The notes: generated by a model not told the origin, from the sequence alone. Counted from the first letter of the stretch, positions 1 through 6,220 are shown. The stretch is DNA of 13,094 nucleotides from COE1 sp964445375 (GCA_964445375.1 CAYUKO010000108.1:1-13094), one strand, 5' to 3'. Program-made: numbers and translations.

Positions 1-89
1 CATCTTCTAATACCTGTTATAACCTTTATTAATCCATTATTTTGTCTTTTTATTAACTTATCTAAATAATATTCGCGTTTAATTTCCAT
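1..89 (-). CDS. AAA ATPase, DUF4143-type, N-terminal fragment cut by window edge
   Basis: Only the first 29 codons are in the window. Read from the ATG at 89 on the minus strand, the protein begins MEIKREYYLDKLIKRQNNGL and continues to KVITGIRR, where the window ends. This matches the N-terminus of AAA ATPases with a C-terminal DUF4143 domain, in which GIRRxGKS is the Walker A loop (established family knowledge). An AGGAG site lies 9 nt upstream of the ATG, and a sigma-A type promoter lies further upstream at 145-173. Such proteins are predicted NTPases of unclear role, often in multicopy and near defence or toxin-antitoxin loci. The Walker A lysine, the Walker B motif and DUF4143 itself are outside the window, so completeness cannot be judged. 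Confidence 0.72.
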   Translation of the reverse strand, partial: MEIKREYYLDKLIKRQNNGLIKVITGIRR

Positions 90-144
90 ATTTACACACT
101 CCTTTTAGGGAAGATTTTTGCAACTAATTGCACTTTTCAGTTTT

Positions 145-173
145 AGAATAGCATATATCTTTAGAATCTTCAA
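145..173 (-). promoter_or_regulatory. Sigma-A type promoter for the left-edge AAA ATPase gene
   Basis: On the minus strand a TTGAAG -35 box (168-173) and a TATTCT -10 box (145-150) are separated by exactly 17 bp. The predicted transcription start is about 50 nt upstream of the ATG at 89. A small palindrome, TGCAA-CTAA-TTGCA (119-132), lies in the resulting leader and could be an operator. That last point is speculation. Confidence 0.6.
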
Positions 174-189
174 TTTATCCCAATAAAAT

Positions 190-227
190 AAGACCGAAAA
201 ATGCAACCAAATACATTTTTCAGTCCT
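190..227 (-). terminator. Rho-independent terminator between truncated sigma gene and AAA ATPase gene
   Basis: The arms 192-203 and 214-225 form a 12-bp stem in minus-strand RNA (GACUGAAAAAUG with CAUUUUUCGGUC, one G-U pair) around a 10-nt loop. It can extend by two pairs and is followed on the minus strand by TTATTTTATT. It lies downstream of the truncated sigma factor and just upstream of the promoter of the next gene, as expected for a transcription-unit boundary. On the plus strand the wobble becomes a C/A mismatch, so the structure fits minus-strand use better. Confidence 0.65.
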
Positions 228-305
228 AGACTTCCCATTTAACAATTTTTTATGCACATAAATGTAATAATGACAAAAGACCACTCCAAAAATTGATTGC
301 AAATC

Positions 306-551
306 CTATTCCATCAAAAACTCCTTCCTGCGCCTTTTCTTATCTAAGCTTTGGTAATAAACATATTTTGCAATCTGACATAGCCAAGTCGACATTTTCG
401 ACTCTCCACGAAATTCTGAAATCTTCTTCGTTGCCCGATAGAAGGTTTCCTGTGTCAGCTCCTCTGCCAGATTGTGATTCACACCTGTGAGTGTACATAG
501 ATAACCATAGACAGTATTAAAATATTGCTCATACGCTTCCTTTATCTCCAA
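306..551 (-). CDS. ECF-type RNA polymerase sigma factor, truncated after region 2
   Basis: The 81-residue product is a clear sigma-70 region 2: an N-terminal helix with YEQYFNTVYGYL, the core-binding motif AEELTQETFYRA (about 29-40), and F-R-G-x-S...STWLCQIAKYVYY (about 48-66), the -10 recognition part. It ends with a basic stretch and a TAG stop. ECF sigmas are normally about 160-190 aa and need region 4 for -35 binding. No region 4 is recognisable downstream in any frame, so this is a truncated gene unlikely to work as a normal sigma factor. The start is TTG at 551, supported by AAGGAG 7 nt upstream and by the fit to ECF N-termini. No anti-sigma gene adjoins it. A short ORF overlaps its start by 10 nt. 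Confidence 0.72.
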   Translation of the reverse strand: MEIKEAYEQYFNTVYGYLCTLTGVNHNLAEELTQETFYRATKKISEFRGESKMSTWLCQIAKYVYYQSLDKKRRRKEFLME

Positions 552-673
552 CGTGCTGCTCCTTCCCGTTTGGTACCTTTCGTTTGATGATAAGTCCTGT
601 TTGCGACTTCATTCGTTACAAAAATATAAAATTCTTTTGTTATTTTATAAGCACTTCTTTCCACATTTTGCAA
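542..673 (-). CDS. Possible 43-aa leader ORF overlapping the sigma factor start
   Basis: On the minus strand a TTG at 673 lies 6 nt after AAGGAG (680-685). It opens 43 codons (starting MQNVERSAYK, ending GAARWR) that stop with TAA at 542, overlapping the sigma start by 10 nt in another frame. The spacing and overlap would suit translational coupling. The product is basic and has no membrane segment, signal or known domain. The ribosome binding site and first codons lie inside the 52-bp repeat. The second repeat copy has the same AAGGAG-6 nt-TTG arrangement. The ORF may instead be a decayed remnant: an in-frame TGA lies just upstream of the AAGGAG in both repeat copies. Confidence 0.33.
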   Translation of the reverse strand: MQNVERSAYKITKEFYIFVTNEVANRTYHQTKGTKREGAARWR

Positions 674-713
674 CCATAACTCCTTGAGCGGTCACTTAAC
701 TTGGTAAATGGTA
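662..713. repeat. 52-bp direct repeat, copy 1
   Basis: This segment matches 4410-4461 at 46 of 52 positions in the same orientation, by manual alignment. The conserved core is about 30 bp with one difference (676-705). On the minus strand it contains AAGGAG and a TTG codon. It lies about 110 bp upstream of the truncated sigma gene and about 150 bp past the 3' end of the truncated ATPase gene. It could be a recombination remnant, a mobile-element end, or a shared 5' leader. Confidence 0.8.
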
Positions 714-735
714 TGGTTTACTTATCGCTTTTCTA

Positions 736-793
736 AAAAAGTCATTTCAAAATGATTTTTTTTATAAAAATAATCACTTCAAAATGACTTTTT
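736..793 (-). terminator. Long imperfect hairpin downstream of the truncated ATPase gene
   Basis: The arms 736-747 and 782-793 pair perfectly over 12 bp (AAAAAGTCATTT with AAATGACTTTTT). After an internal loop, 753-757 pairs with 772-776. In minus-strand RNA the hairpin ends in a run of six U residues, so it could terminate the ATPase transcript. The near-symmetric A/T tracts would also allow plus-strand use. The two halves are also imperfect direct copies, since both contain TTCAAAATGA, so it could be a miniature repeat element instead. Confidence 0.5.
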
Positions 794-860
794 CTTTACA
801 AGCATAGACCATCTTCTATCTTGCATTCATGCTTTTTATTTTTCTTATCATAATTAATTG

Positions 861-2207
861 CTACCAGCAATACATTTCCTGCATTACCCTATTCCAGCCT
901 GCACCCTGCAATGCATTCTTATATTCCTTAGACACTTCGTAATTCGGAATAAATACCTCTTCTTTGTCTGAATCATATGCCAGGTATCCTAAATGTATCA
1001 ACAATGTCAGTACATCATCCTTTGTTTGAAAGGTTGTCATATCATTTTGAAACGTAGCTGTATTTACCTTCACTCTGCCACCAGAAAGCATTTCAATCAC
1101 GGAATCTCTCAATCCGTCATAATTCATCTCTATATACATTTTCAATGCATCATATGTTTCTGTCTGCGTCCAATAGCTGTCAAACTCTTCGTTTAACATA
1201 GCATCGACTACAGACTTAGGACTGTATATATGTGATTCTTTTCGAAACGTATATCCATCATACCATCTGGCTGCTTCCTCATAATCCATATCATACCTTT
1301 TGCAAAGTGCCAACACTTCTTCATCTATATACATTTTCAATGCATCATATGTTTCTGTCTGCGTCCAATAGCTGTCAAACTCTTCGTTTAACATAGCATC
1401 GACTACAGACTTAGGACTGTATATATGTGATTCTTTTCGAAACGTATATCCATCATACCATCTGGCTGCTTCCTCATAATCCATATCATACCTTTTGCAA
1501 AGTGCCAACACTTCTTCATCTGTAAATCCAACAAAAGGTGCTAATCCCCTTGGATTCGTCATGGAAAACTCTGTAAACATATTCAATGCCGAATGACTGC
1601 CATACTTTTTAATAGGCAGAATTCCTGTCATATATGCTAATCCAACATAGCTTCTGTCCTTTAATAGATTTCGCAGAAAATCCAAATAAACTATATGTCC
1701 CTCTTCATTCTCCTTTTTCTCACGGAATATACAATCCCATTCATCAATGATAAAAACAAATCTCTCACTTGTTTCGTCAAATATCCTAGCCAACAATTCT
1801 GTTAATGATTCCGCTAAAATCGTCGGATACGCCTGCTGTAATTCTTCTATGACAGATTTCTGTATTTTTTCAATCATTCTCTGCACGTTATGTGTTTCGC
1901 TCAAAAACATCTGCATATTCAATGCAATGACATGATATTGATTAAAGTGCTTTTCAAAGGATTCATCCTGATATATTTTTAACTGCTCAAAAACAGAACG
2001 AAGACCACTGTTTTTTCCATAATATGCACAAAGCATATTGGCAGCCATTGATTTACCAAATCTTCTTGGTCTGCTGATACATATATTTTTCTGAGCCGTG
2101 GCAAATACCTTATTGGTATACTTAATCAGCTCACTCTTGTCCACATATATTTCTGACTGTACTGCTTCCACAAAGCCTGCCGGATTTGGATTTAAATATA
2201 AGCCCAT
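861..2207 (-). CDS. AAA-ATPase_like (PDDEXK_9 family) protein, nuclease domain lost, internal 65-aa duplication
   Basis: The N-terminal NTPase domain is intact: Walker A-like RPRRFGKS at 46-53, Walker B-like FVFIIDEWD at 150-158, and GLAYMTGILPIKKYG (about 189-203), typical of the AAA-ATPase_like family found with a C-terminal PDDEXK_9 nuclease. Full-length relatives are usually about 520-580 aa. This one is 448 aa, or 383 without the duplication, and stops shortly after VFIPNYEV, about where the nuclease domain should begin. Residues 230-294 are repeated exactly as 295-359 by a 195-bp tandem DNA duplication, which breaks the normal FTDEEV...KMYIEMNYDG continuity. AAAGGA lies 6 nt before the ATG, and a strong private promoter lies at 2242-2270. 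The frame is open, but with the nuclease gone and the core duplicated it is probably a degenerating gene. Confidence 0.85.
   Translation of the reverse strand: MGLYLNPNPAGFVEAVQSEIYVDKSELIKYTNKVFATAQKNICISRPRRFGKSMAANMLCAYYGKNSGLRSVFEQLKIYQDESFEKHFNQYHVIALNMQMFLSETHNVQRMIEKIQKSVIEELQQAYPTILAESLTELLARIFDETSERFVFIIDEWDCIFREKKENEEGHIVYLDFLRNLLKDRSYVGLAYMTGILPIKKYGSHSALNMFTEFSMTNPRGLAPFVGFTDEEVLALCKRYDMDYEEAARWYDGYTFRKESHIYSPKSVVDAMLNEEFDSYWTQTETYDALKMYIDEEVLALCKRYDMDYEEAARWYDGYTFRKESHIYSPKSVVDAMLNEEFDSYWTQTETYDALKMYIEMNYDGLRDSVIEMLSGGRVKVNTATFQNDMTTFQTKDDVLTLLIHLGYLAYDSDKEEVFIPNYEVSKEYKNALQGAGWNRVMQEMYCW
1129..1518. repeat. Perfect 195-bp tandem duplication inside the ATPase gene
   Basis: The blocks 1129-1323 and 1324-1518 are identical by eye, and the identity runs about 3 bp further (TCT at each junction). 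The period is 195 bp, exactly 65 codons, so the frame is kept. The absence of silent differences points to a very recent event such as replication slippage. An assembly artefact is the main alternative. Confidence 0.93.
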
Positions 2208-2241
2208 GACAATTCCTTTCTACTGCATATTTTATATTTAT

Positions 2242-2270
2242 ATTATATGTATTTCCTTTCACTCAATCAA
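2242..2270 (-). promoter_or_regulatory. Strong sigma-A promoter for the truncated ATPase gene
   Basis: On the minus strand a TTGATT -35 box (2265-2270) and a perfect TATAAT -10 box (2242-2247) are 17 bp apart. The -35 box overlaps the last codons of the upstream membrane-protein gene. The start codon is about 35-40 nt downstream of the -10 box. The ATPase can therefore be transcribed independently of the membrane operon. Confidence 0.68.
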
Positions 2271-3072
2271 TTATTTTATCAGAAACTCTTTTCTTTTTCC
2301 TCCTCTTTCCCGTTCTATCAATTCTTACCACGGATGTTCTCTGCGGATTTGCACAATCTGTTATAATCATATAGTAATAGCTAAAAAGAACACATATCAC
2401 TATCATATCTACATCAAAATACGCTATTACCAATCCAGCTAACTCTATGAACCACAAAATGACTTTGATATGATTCCATCTTTTCTCCTGCACTCCTGTA
2501 AACTCACAGATACCAGTTATCGTTTTTCTTAACGTGATACTATGTACCAAAAGAGCAAGTGCTAACATAATGATTGTCTCGTACCAGTTTTCATGTATGA
2601 ATAAAAAAAGAAACACAAAAATGATATTGACCCAATAATATCGTCTTACATTTGAAAGCGCCTTCGGATCTACAGGAATATCCTGCAAAAGAAACTCTTT
2701 GATTGTTATTTGACTTCGGTCCATTTGTCTTATGAGAATTCCTTCTAAAATAATATCAACGACGAATAATCCAACCATACCACATACTGCAACATAAAAG
2801 CTCTTTCTAATAACAACAAACAACAGAATGAGTATTGCTTCTTTTAACAAAATGGTCACTCTAAAAATAGGAATGCTTATTCCTTTTGTTCCTGCATTTA
2901 TTACAGAATCTGTTAACAACGTTCCTATGAGTCCTACTATAATACAGAAATAACTTATGAGAAACTTAGGTGTATTCTCACCTAACTTTCCAAAATAAAA
3001 TACGCTTATGATTCCTAAATAAAATAACAAATTGGATAAAGCCGTAATAATGCTAAAATTTTTATTTAACAT
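2263..3072 (-). CDS. Polytopic membrane protein of unknown function (269 aa)
   Basis: I do not recognise a family. About eight hydrophobic segments are visible (near 8-27, 36-54, 74-90, 92-114, 147-160, 164-182, 204-220 and 221-239). They fall into two groups of four separated by a charged loop (115-146, containing QMDRSQITIKEFLLQDIPVD). The C-terminus is strongly basic (RTGKRRKKKR, about 253-262) and would be cytoplasmic by the positive-inside rule. AGGAAAGGA stands shortly before the ATG at 3072. It is the last gene of the minus-strand membrane operon, 65 bp after its neighbour. No transporter or enzyme motif is visible. Confidence 0.72.
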   Translation of the reverse strand: MLNKNFSIITALSNLLFYLGIISVFYFGKLGENTPKFLISYFCIIVGLIGTLLTDSVINAGTKGISIPIFRVTILLKEAILILLFVVIRKSFYVAVCGMVGLFVVDIILEGILIRQMDRSQITIKEFLLQDIPVDPKALSNVRRYYWVNIIFVFLFLFIHENWYETIIMLALALLVHSITLRKTITGICEFTGVQEKRWNHIKVILWFIELAGLVIAYFDVDMIVICVLFSYYYMIITDCANPQRTSVVRIDRTGKRRKKKRVSDKIID

Positions 3073-3137
3073 TTATTATTTCCTTTCCTACATTTCCAAA
3101 ACAAATGATAACTCAATCATCACTGCTGCAACCAAGG

Positions 3138-3659
3138 TTAATTTCCAAAAAATTTACGTATTTTCTTTTTCAATACAACACTACTTATCATGCATGATAC
3201 TCCTAGCATCAGATATAAGAGCTTTGAAAAAATTATTATTTTACTTTCCAAATGTTTACAAACAACCTCGGAAAAATTTCCAATAAGTACAAATAGAATG
3301 ATACAAATTCCTGCAATACCAACCGAAATACTTGTAAATCTAAAATATATTTTTTGTTCTTCTGATGTCAAATCTTTGTTTATCAGATTACCCAATTTTG
3401 AAAAAAGGTAGAGTACCGGATATCCTGCTATAACTCCTAAAATCCATATATAACATACATAAACATCAAAATGGCATACATACAATAAACATTCTATAAC
3501 AATTCCAAATAAATACCATGCTGAAACAAATATCCACTTCATCCTATGAAACATACATCTTTCTATTTCAATAATAACTATGATTTGCCAAACTAAAGGC
3601 ATCATGATTGGAAGTATAAGTCCTTTTTCTGTCAAAAAATAATCCATATGAACCGCCAT
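3138..3659 (-). CDS. Polytopic membrane protein of unknown function (173 aa)
   Basis: I do not recognise a family. About five hydrophobic segments are visible (near 13-31, 42-61, 67-87, 109-127 and 140-161), and a basic C-terminus ends in KKKIRKFFGN. It begins 7 bp after the stop of the PH-like gene, so co-transcription is very likely. The start is uncertain: the first ATG has AAGGG almost touching it, while the in-frame ATG four codons later has GGCGG at a better distance. The conserved-looking part starts after either. Confidence 0.68.
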   Translation of the reverse strand: MAVHMDYFLTEKGLILPIMMPLVWQIIVIIEIERCMFHRMKWIFVSAWYLFGIVIECLLYVCHFDVYVCYIWILGVIAGYPVLYLFSKLGNLINKDLTSEEQKIYFRFTSISVGIAGICIILFVLIGNFSEVVCKHLESKIIIFSKLLYLMLGVSCMISSVVLKKKIRKFFGN

Positions 3660-3666
3660 ACCCTTT

Positions 3667-4143
3667 TCAAAATATTTCTTTCAGATTCAACATTTTTTGT
3701 TTTTCATCCAATATAGCTTCTTCTAAGAAAACAGAGTCAAATATATAGTTATGATTTGCTTTTACAATCAAACGATATCCAATGATGTCTAACCATCTTC
3801 CACCATATCGGATCTCTTTTAACTGTACTTCCCTTATGTCGCACCTTCTAATAATATATGTCTTATGTGTTGTTCTTACTTTTATCTTATCTTCCTCACG
3901 CAAAAACTCTGCTTCATAAAAGTGATTCTTCACAAACGAAAGTTGAATAACACACCCGTAAAGAAACAATCCCCCCAGAAGAAACAAACTGTTTACTGTT
4001 TCCACATGGAAGTAATAAATGCACAATGCACTACAAAACATACATACAAAAAAGATAATTAATTTTTTAATACGCCAATATGTAAAGTTTCCTAATTTAA
4101 CTTTCACGCCTTTTCCCCATTCTTTCACAAAACGCTTTATCAC
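3667..4143 (-). CDS. Small membrane protein with two TM segments and a PH-like domain (158 aa)
   Basis: A basic N-terminus precedes two hydrophobic helices (about 26-45 and 50-69). A soluble beta-rich domain follows (about 76-150) with the pattern KIKVRTTHKTYIIRRCDIREVQL...YRLIVKAN...IFDS. This resembles bacterial PH-like domains of small two-TM proteins (YcxB-like or bPH types), whose roles are mostly unknown. The family call is an inference from pattern. The start is GTG at 4143, overlapping the upstream stop as GTGA, a typical translational coupling. The spacing to the next gene is 7 bp. Confidence 0.7.
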   Translation of the reverse strand: MIKRFVKEWGKGVKVKLGNFTYWRIKKLIIFFVCMFCSALCIYYFHVETVNSLFLLGGLFLYGCVIQLSFVKNHFYEAEFLREEDKIKVRTTHKTYIIRRCDIREVQLKEIRYGGRWLDIIGYRLIVKANHNYIFDSVFLEEAILDEKQKMLNLKEIF

Positions 4144-4370
4144 TTTTCATTTATTGTAGCAACTTTTCTACTCATTTTTCGTAGATTCCATACAACGATC
4201 ACACACATTATGCATTGCAGAATGATACATCCCAATACGCCCATAACTGCATAGCGTGTATCAATTCTGCCTAATATTGCAAGAATTCCTAACACACCCG
4301 TTATGATCCCTACGATTAGCATAATAACTCCAACTATAATTTGTATGATTAAGCTTTTACTGTTTTTCAT
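4140..4370 (-). CDS. Small two-TM membrane protein of unknown function (76 aa), first gene of membrane operon
   Basis: Two long hydrophobic segments (about 8-34 and 41-63) are joined by the short loop GRIDTRYA. A positively charged tail (RKMSRK) follows, so both termini are probably cytoplasmic. No family is recognised. GGGGGTG precedes the ATG by about 10 nt. The stop overlaps the GTG of the next gene by 4 nt. The 52-bp repeat copy 2 ends 40 bp upstream of its start and places AAGGAG and a TTG-initiated 14-codon reading frame just ahead of it. Confidence 0.68.
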   Translation of the reverse strand: MKNSKSLIIQIIVGVIMLIVGIITGVLGILAILGRIDTRYAVMGVLGCIILQCIMCVIVVWNLRKMSRKVATINEK

Positions 4371-4401
4371 TTTGTTCTACACCCCCATTTTTATTTTGAA
4401 C

Positions 4402-4462
4402 TTACCACTCACATTTTTCAAGTATAACTCCTTGAACGGTCACTTAACTTGGTGAGTGGTAA
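4402..4462. repeat. 52-bp direct repeat, copy 2, within a stem-loop
   Basis: Positions 4410-4461 match 662-713 at 46 of 52 positions. Here the repeat is framed by perfect 11-bp inverted arms, TTACCACTCAC (4402-4412) and GTGAGTGGTAA (4452-4462). Inner arms CAAGT (4419-4423) and ACTTG (4447-4451) pair across a 6-nt bulge, and the loop is 23 nt. It lies between the divergent membrane operon and the plus-strand ATPase gene, so it could affect both. Copy 1 does not form the same stem in the same register. Confidence 0.78.
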
Positions 4463-4473
4463 TGATATACACT

Positions 4474-4502
4474 TTTCCAACTACATCTTGTTATGTTATA
4501 AT
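4474..4502 (+). promoter_or_regulatory. Sigma-A promoter for the AAA/PD-(D/E)XK gene
   Basis: TTTCCA (4474-4479) and a perfect TATAAT (4497-4502) are 17 bp apart. Transcription would start near 4508-4510, about 37 nt before the ATG at 4547. This argues against translation from the ATG at 4508. Confidence 0.6.
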
Positions 4503-4546
4503 AAATCATGCAACAGTTTGCGCATCCTAGATATGGAGGATTCACT

Positions 4547-6136
4547 ATGGCAAAGACATTTAATATTACAGGATTATGTCTGCCGGAACAGCATTATATG
4601 GCAGATACCTCCGATAAAATCAAGCAAATTATAAAACTGGTAGAAAATGGAAAGTATTTTACAATAAATCGTGCCAGACAATATGGAAAAACAACCACCT
4701 TGGAAATGCTTCGCCGTGCATTAGATAAAGACTATACGGTGCTGTCTTTAAGTTTTGACAGCATGGGGGCTGCCTCTTTCACCGACGAAGACTGCTTTTT
4801 CCGTGATTTTCTACAATTTCAACTAATACCGGAACTAGAATTACAGACAACTGATTTCTCTTCTTTTATCAATGAATTAGAAGGCTATCTATCAGATCAA
4901 CAGATAAGCTACACATTGGCGAGACTTTCTTCTTTGCTGTCAAAGCTTTGCAGTCTTTCTCCGAATGCTACTGTCATGATGATTGATGAAGTCGACAGTG
5001 CCAGCAATAATCAGGTTTTTCTTGATTTTCTTGCGATATTGCGCAATCAATATCTAAGAAGAAGCAGGATAAAGACATTTCAGTCTGTAATTCTTGCTGG
5101 TGTCTATGATATCAAAAATCTTAAGTTAAAGATTCGCCCGGAAGAAGAGCACAAATACAACAGCCCATGGAATATTGCAGAACCATTTCTGGTAGATATG
5201 AGTTTAAGTCCAAAGGATATTCTTACAATGCTGGATGAATACGAGAATGACTGGCATACTGGAATGGATAAAGATATCATGTGCAACCTGATTTATGATT
5301 ATACTAATGGTTATCCTTATCTTGTATCTTGCTATTGCAAGCTGTTAGATGAACGAATAGCCCAAACGGCAGATTTTCCAACCAAGACAAGTGCCTGGAC
5401 AAAGGAAGGTTTCTTACGTGCAAATCAGATATTGTTAAATGAAAAGAGTACTCTTTTTGATGATATGATAAAAAAACTGACCGATTTTCCAGAATTAAAG
5501 GAAACGCTAACGGATATTCTGTTTCGTGGTGAAAAACATTCCAATAGCCCTTACAATTTTGCAGTAAATACCGGCATTATGTTCGGATTTCTCACGCCAC
5601 AAAATGAGCATGTTGTAATTGCTAATCGCACCTTTGAAACTTTACTTTATAACTGGCTTTTATCTGAATCTAAGGAAAATCTCATCTATCAGGCAGGCGA
5701 AAACGATAAGAATCAGTTTATTGTACAAGGCAGCCTACAAATGAACTTAGTTATGAAAGGCTTTTTACGTCATTATTCTGAGATTTTCTGTGATAATGAT
5801 GAAGCATTCTTAGAGAAAAATGGCAGAAAAATCTTTTTAATGTATCTGCGTCCTATTATTAATGGAACAGGCAATTATTATATCGAAGCCAGCACTAGAG
5901 ATAGTAAGCGTACTGATATTATTGTTGATTATCATGGTAAGCAGGAAATTATCGAACTAAAGATATGGCATGGGCAAGAGTACAACGCCCGCGGTGAAGA
6001 GCAGTTATTTCACTATTTAGAAGAATATAAAAAGGACAAAGGATATCTGGTAAGCTTTAACTTTAATCAAAATAAAAGTGTCGGATGTAATGAAATCCTT
6101 TATAATGGCAAGAAAATTTTTGAAGTCGTTGTGTAA
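4547..6136 (+). CDS. AAA family ATPase with C-terminal PD-(D/E)XK nuclease domain
   Basis: The 529-aa product has an N-terminal P-loop NTPase domain: Walker A-like NRARQYGKTT at 41-50 and Walker B-like VMMIDEVD at 143-150, followed by the family-typical AGVYDIKNLKLKIR. The C-terminus has a PD-(D/E)XK core: D457 in TDIIVDY, then E470 and K472 in IIELKIW, with E447 on the preceding helix side. The likely role is a DNA-acting NTPase-nuclease, probably defence-related or selfish, though the substrate is unknown for this family. The start is ATG 4547 because GGAGG lies 7 nt upstream. The ATG at 4508 would add 13 residues and coincides with the expected transcription start. The gene appears complete, unlike its relatives in the window. 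It is convergent with the Hsp70 gene. Confidence 0.87.
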   Translation: MAKTFNITGLCLPEQHYMADTSDKIKQIIKLVENGKYFTINRARQYGKTTTLEMLRRALDKDYTVLSLSFDSMGAASFTDEDCFFRDFLQFQLIPELELQTTDFSSFINELEGYLSDQQISYTLARLSSLLSKLCSLSPNATVMMIDEVDSASNNQVFLDFLAILRNQYLRRSRIKTFQSVILAGVYDIKNLKLKIRPEEEHKYNSPWNIAEPFLVDMSLSPKDILTMLDEYENDWHTGMDKDIMCNLIYDYTNGYPYLVSCYCKLLDERIAQTADFPTKTSAWTKEGFLRANQILLNEKSTLFDDMIKKLTDFPELKETLTDILFRGEKHSNSPYNFAVNTGIMFGFLTPQNEHVVIANRTFETLLYNWLLSESKENLIYQAGENDKNQFIVQGSLQMNLVMKGFLRHYSEIFCDNDEAFLEKNGRKIFLMYLRPIINGTGNYYIEASTRDSKRTDIIVDYHGKQEIIELKIWHGQEYNARGEEQLFHYLEEYKKDKGYLVSFNFNQNKSVGCNEILYNGKKIFEVVV

Positions 6137-6168
6137 CTCTAAAATAAAGAATGTGCAAAGCACATTCT
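6137..6168 (-). terminator. Rho-independent terminator of the J-protein/Hsp70 operon
   Basis: A perfect hairpin, GAATGTGC-AAA-GCACATTC (6149-6167, extendable by one A-T pair), is followed on the minus strand by TTATTTTAG. This is the expected arrangement about 60 bp beyond the Hsp70 stop. On the plus strand there is no U-tract after it, so it is a poorer terminator for the convergent ATPase gene. Confidence 0.72.
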
Positions 6169-6169
6169 C

Positions 6170-6220
6170 GCGCCGCTGAAGCGTCGCACTTGCGACATTT
6201 TCCACTGCTTCAGCGTGCGC
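6170..6220. other. Nested GC-rich stem-loop between convergent genes
   Basis: The outer arms GCGC (6170-6173 with 6217-6220) and GCTGAAGC/GCTTCAGC (6175-6182 with 6207-6214) enclose an inner hairpin GTCGC/GCGAC (6183-6187 with 6192-6196). It lies just after the Hsp70 stop (6230) and just before the terminator. It could stabilise the 3' end of the operon mRNA or be a repetitive extragenic palindrome-like element. Confidence 0.6.

Larger units (their letters stand above)
552..860. other. A/T-rich intergenic stretch between the sigma remnant and the truncated ATPase
   Basis: No recognised protein domain is encoded here. The stretch contains the possible leader ORF (542-673), the 52-bp repeat copy 1 (662-713), a weak minus-strand promoter candidate (TTGAAA at 745-750, GATAAG at 721-726, 18-bp spacing) and a long imperfect inverted repeat (736-793). 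I looked for the missing PDDEXK_9 domain of the ATPase in frames reading on from its stop and did not see it. Confidence 0.5.

Noticed and set aside
105..302. 65-codon minus-strand frame after the truncated sigma gene
   Set aside because: It spans the terminator hairpin and the promoter of the next gene, has no sigma region 4 features and no ribosome binding site.
590..625. Possible ECF-type autoregulatory promoter (TGTAAC ... GACTTATC) upstream of the sigma gene
   Set aside because: The spacing between the two elements is a few bases longer than usual for ECF promoters and the -10 part does not match CGTC well.
1129..1518. CRISPR or other repeat array
   Set aside because: There are only two adjacent units with no spacers, and they lie inside a reading frame that stays open. 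It is a tandem gene-internal duplication.
4508..4546. Upstream ATG that would extend the AAA/PD-(D/E)XK protein by 13 residues
   Set aside because: It coincides with the predicted transcription start and lacks a ribosome binding site. The ATG at 4547 has GGAGG at the right distance.
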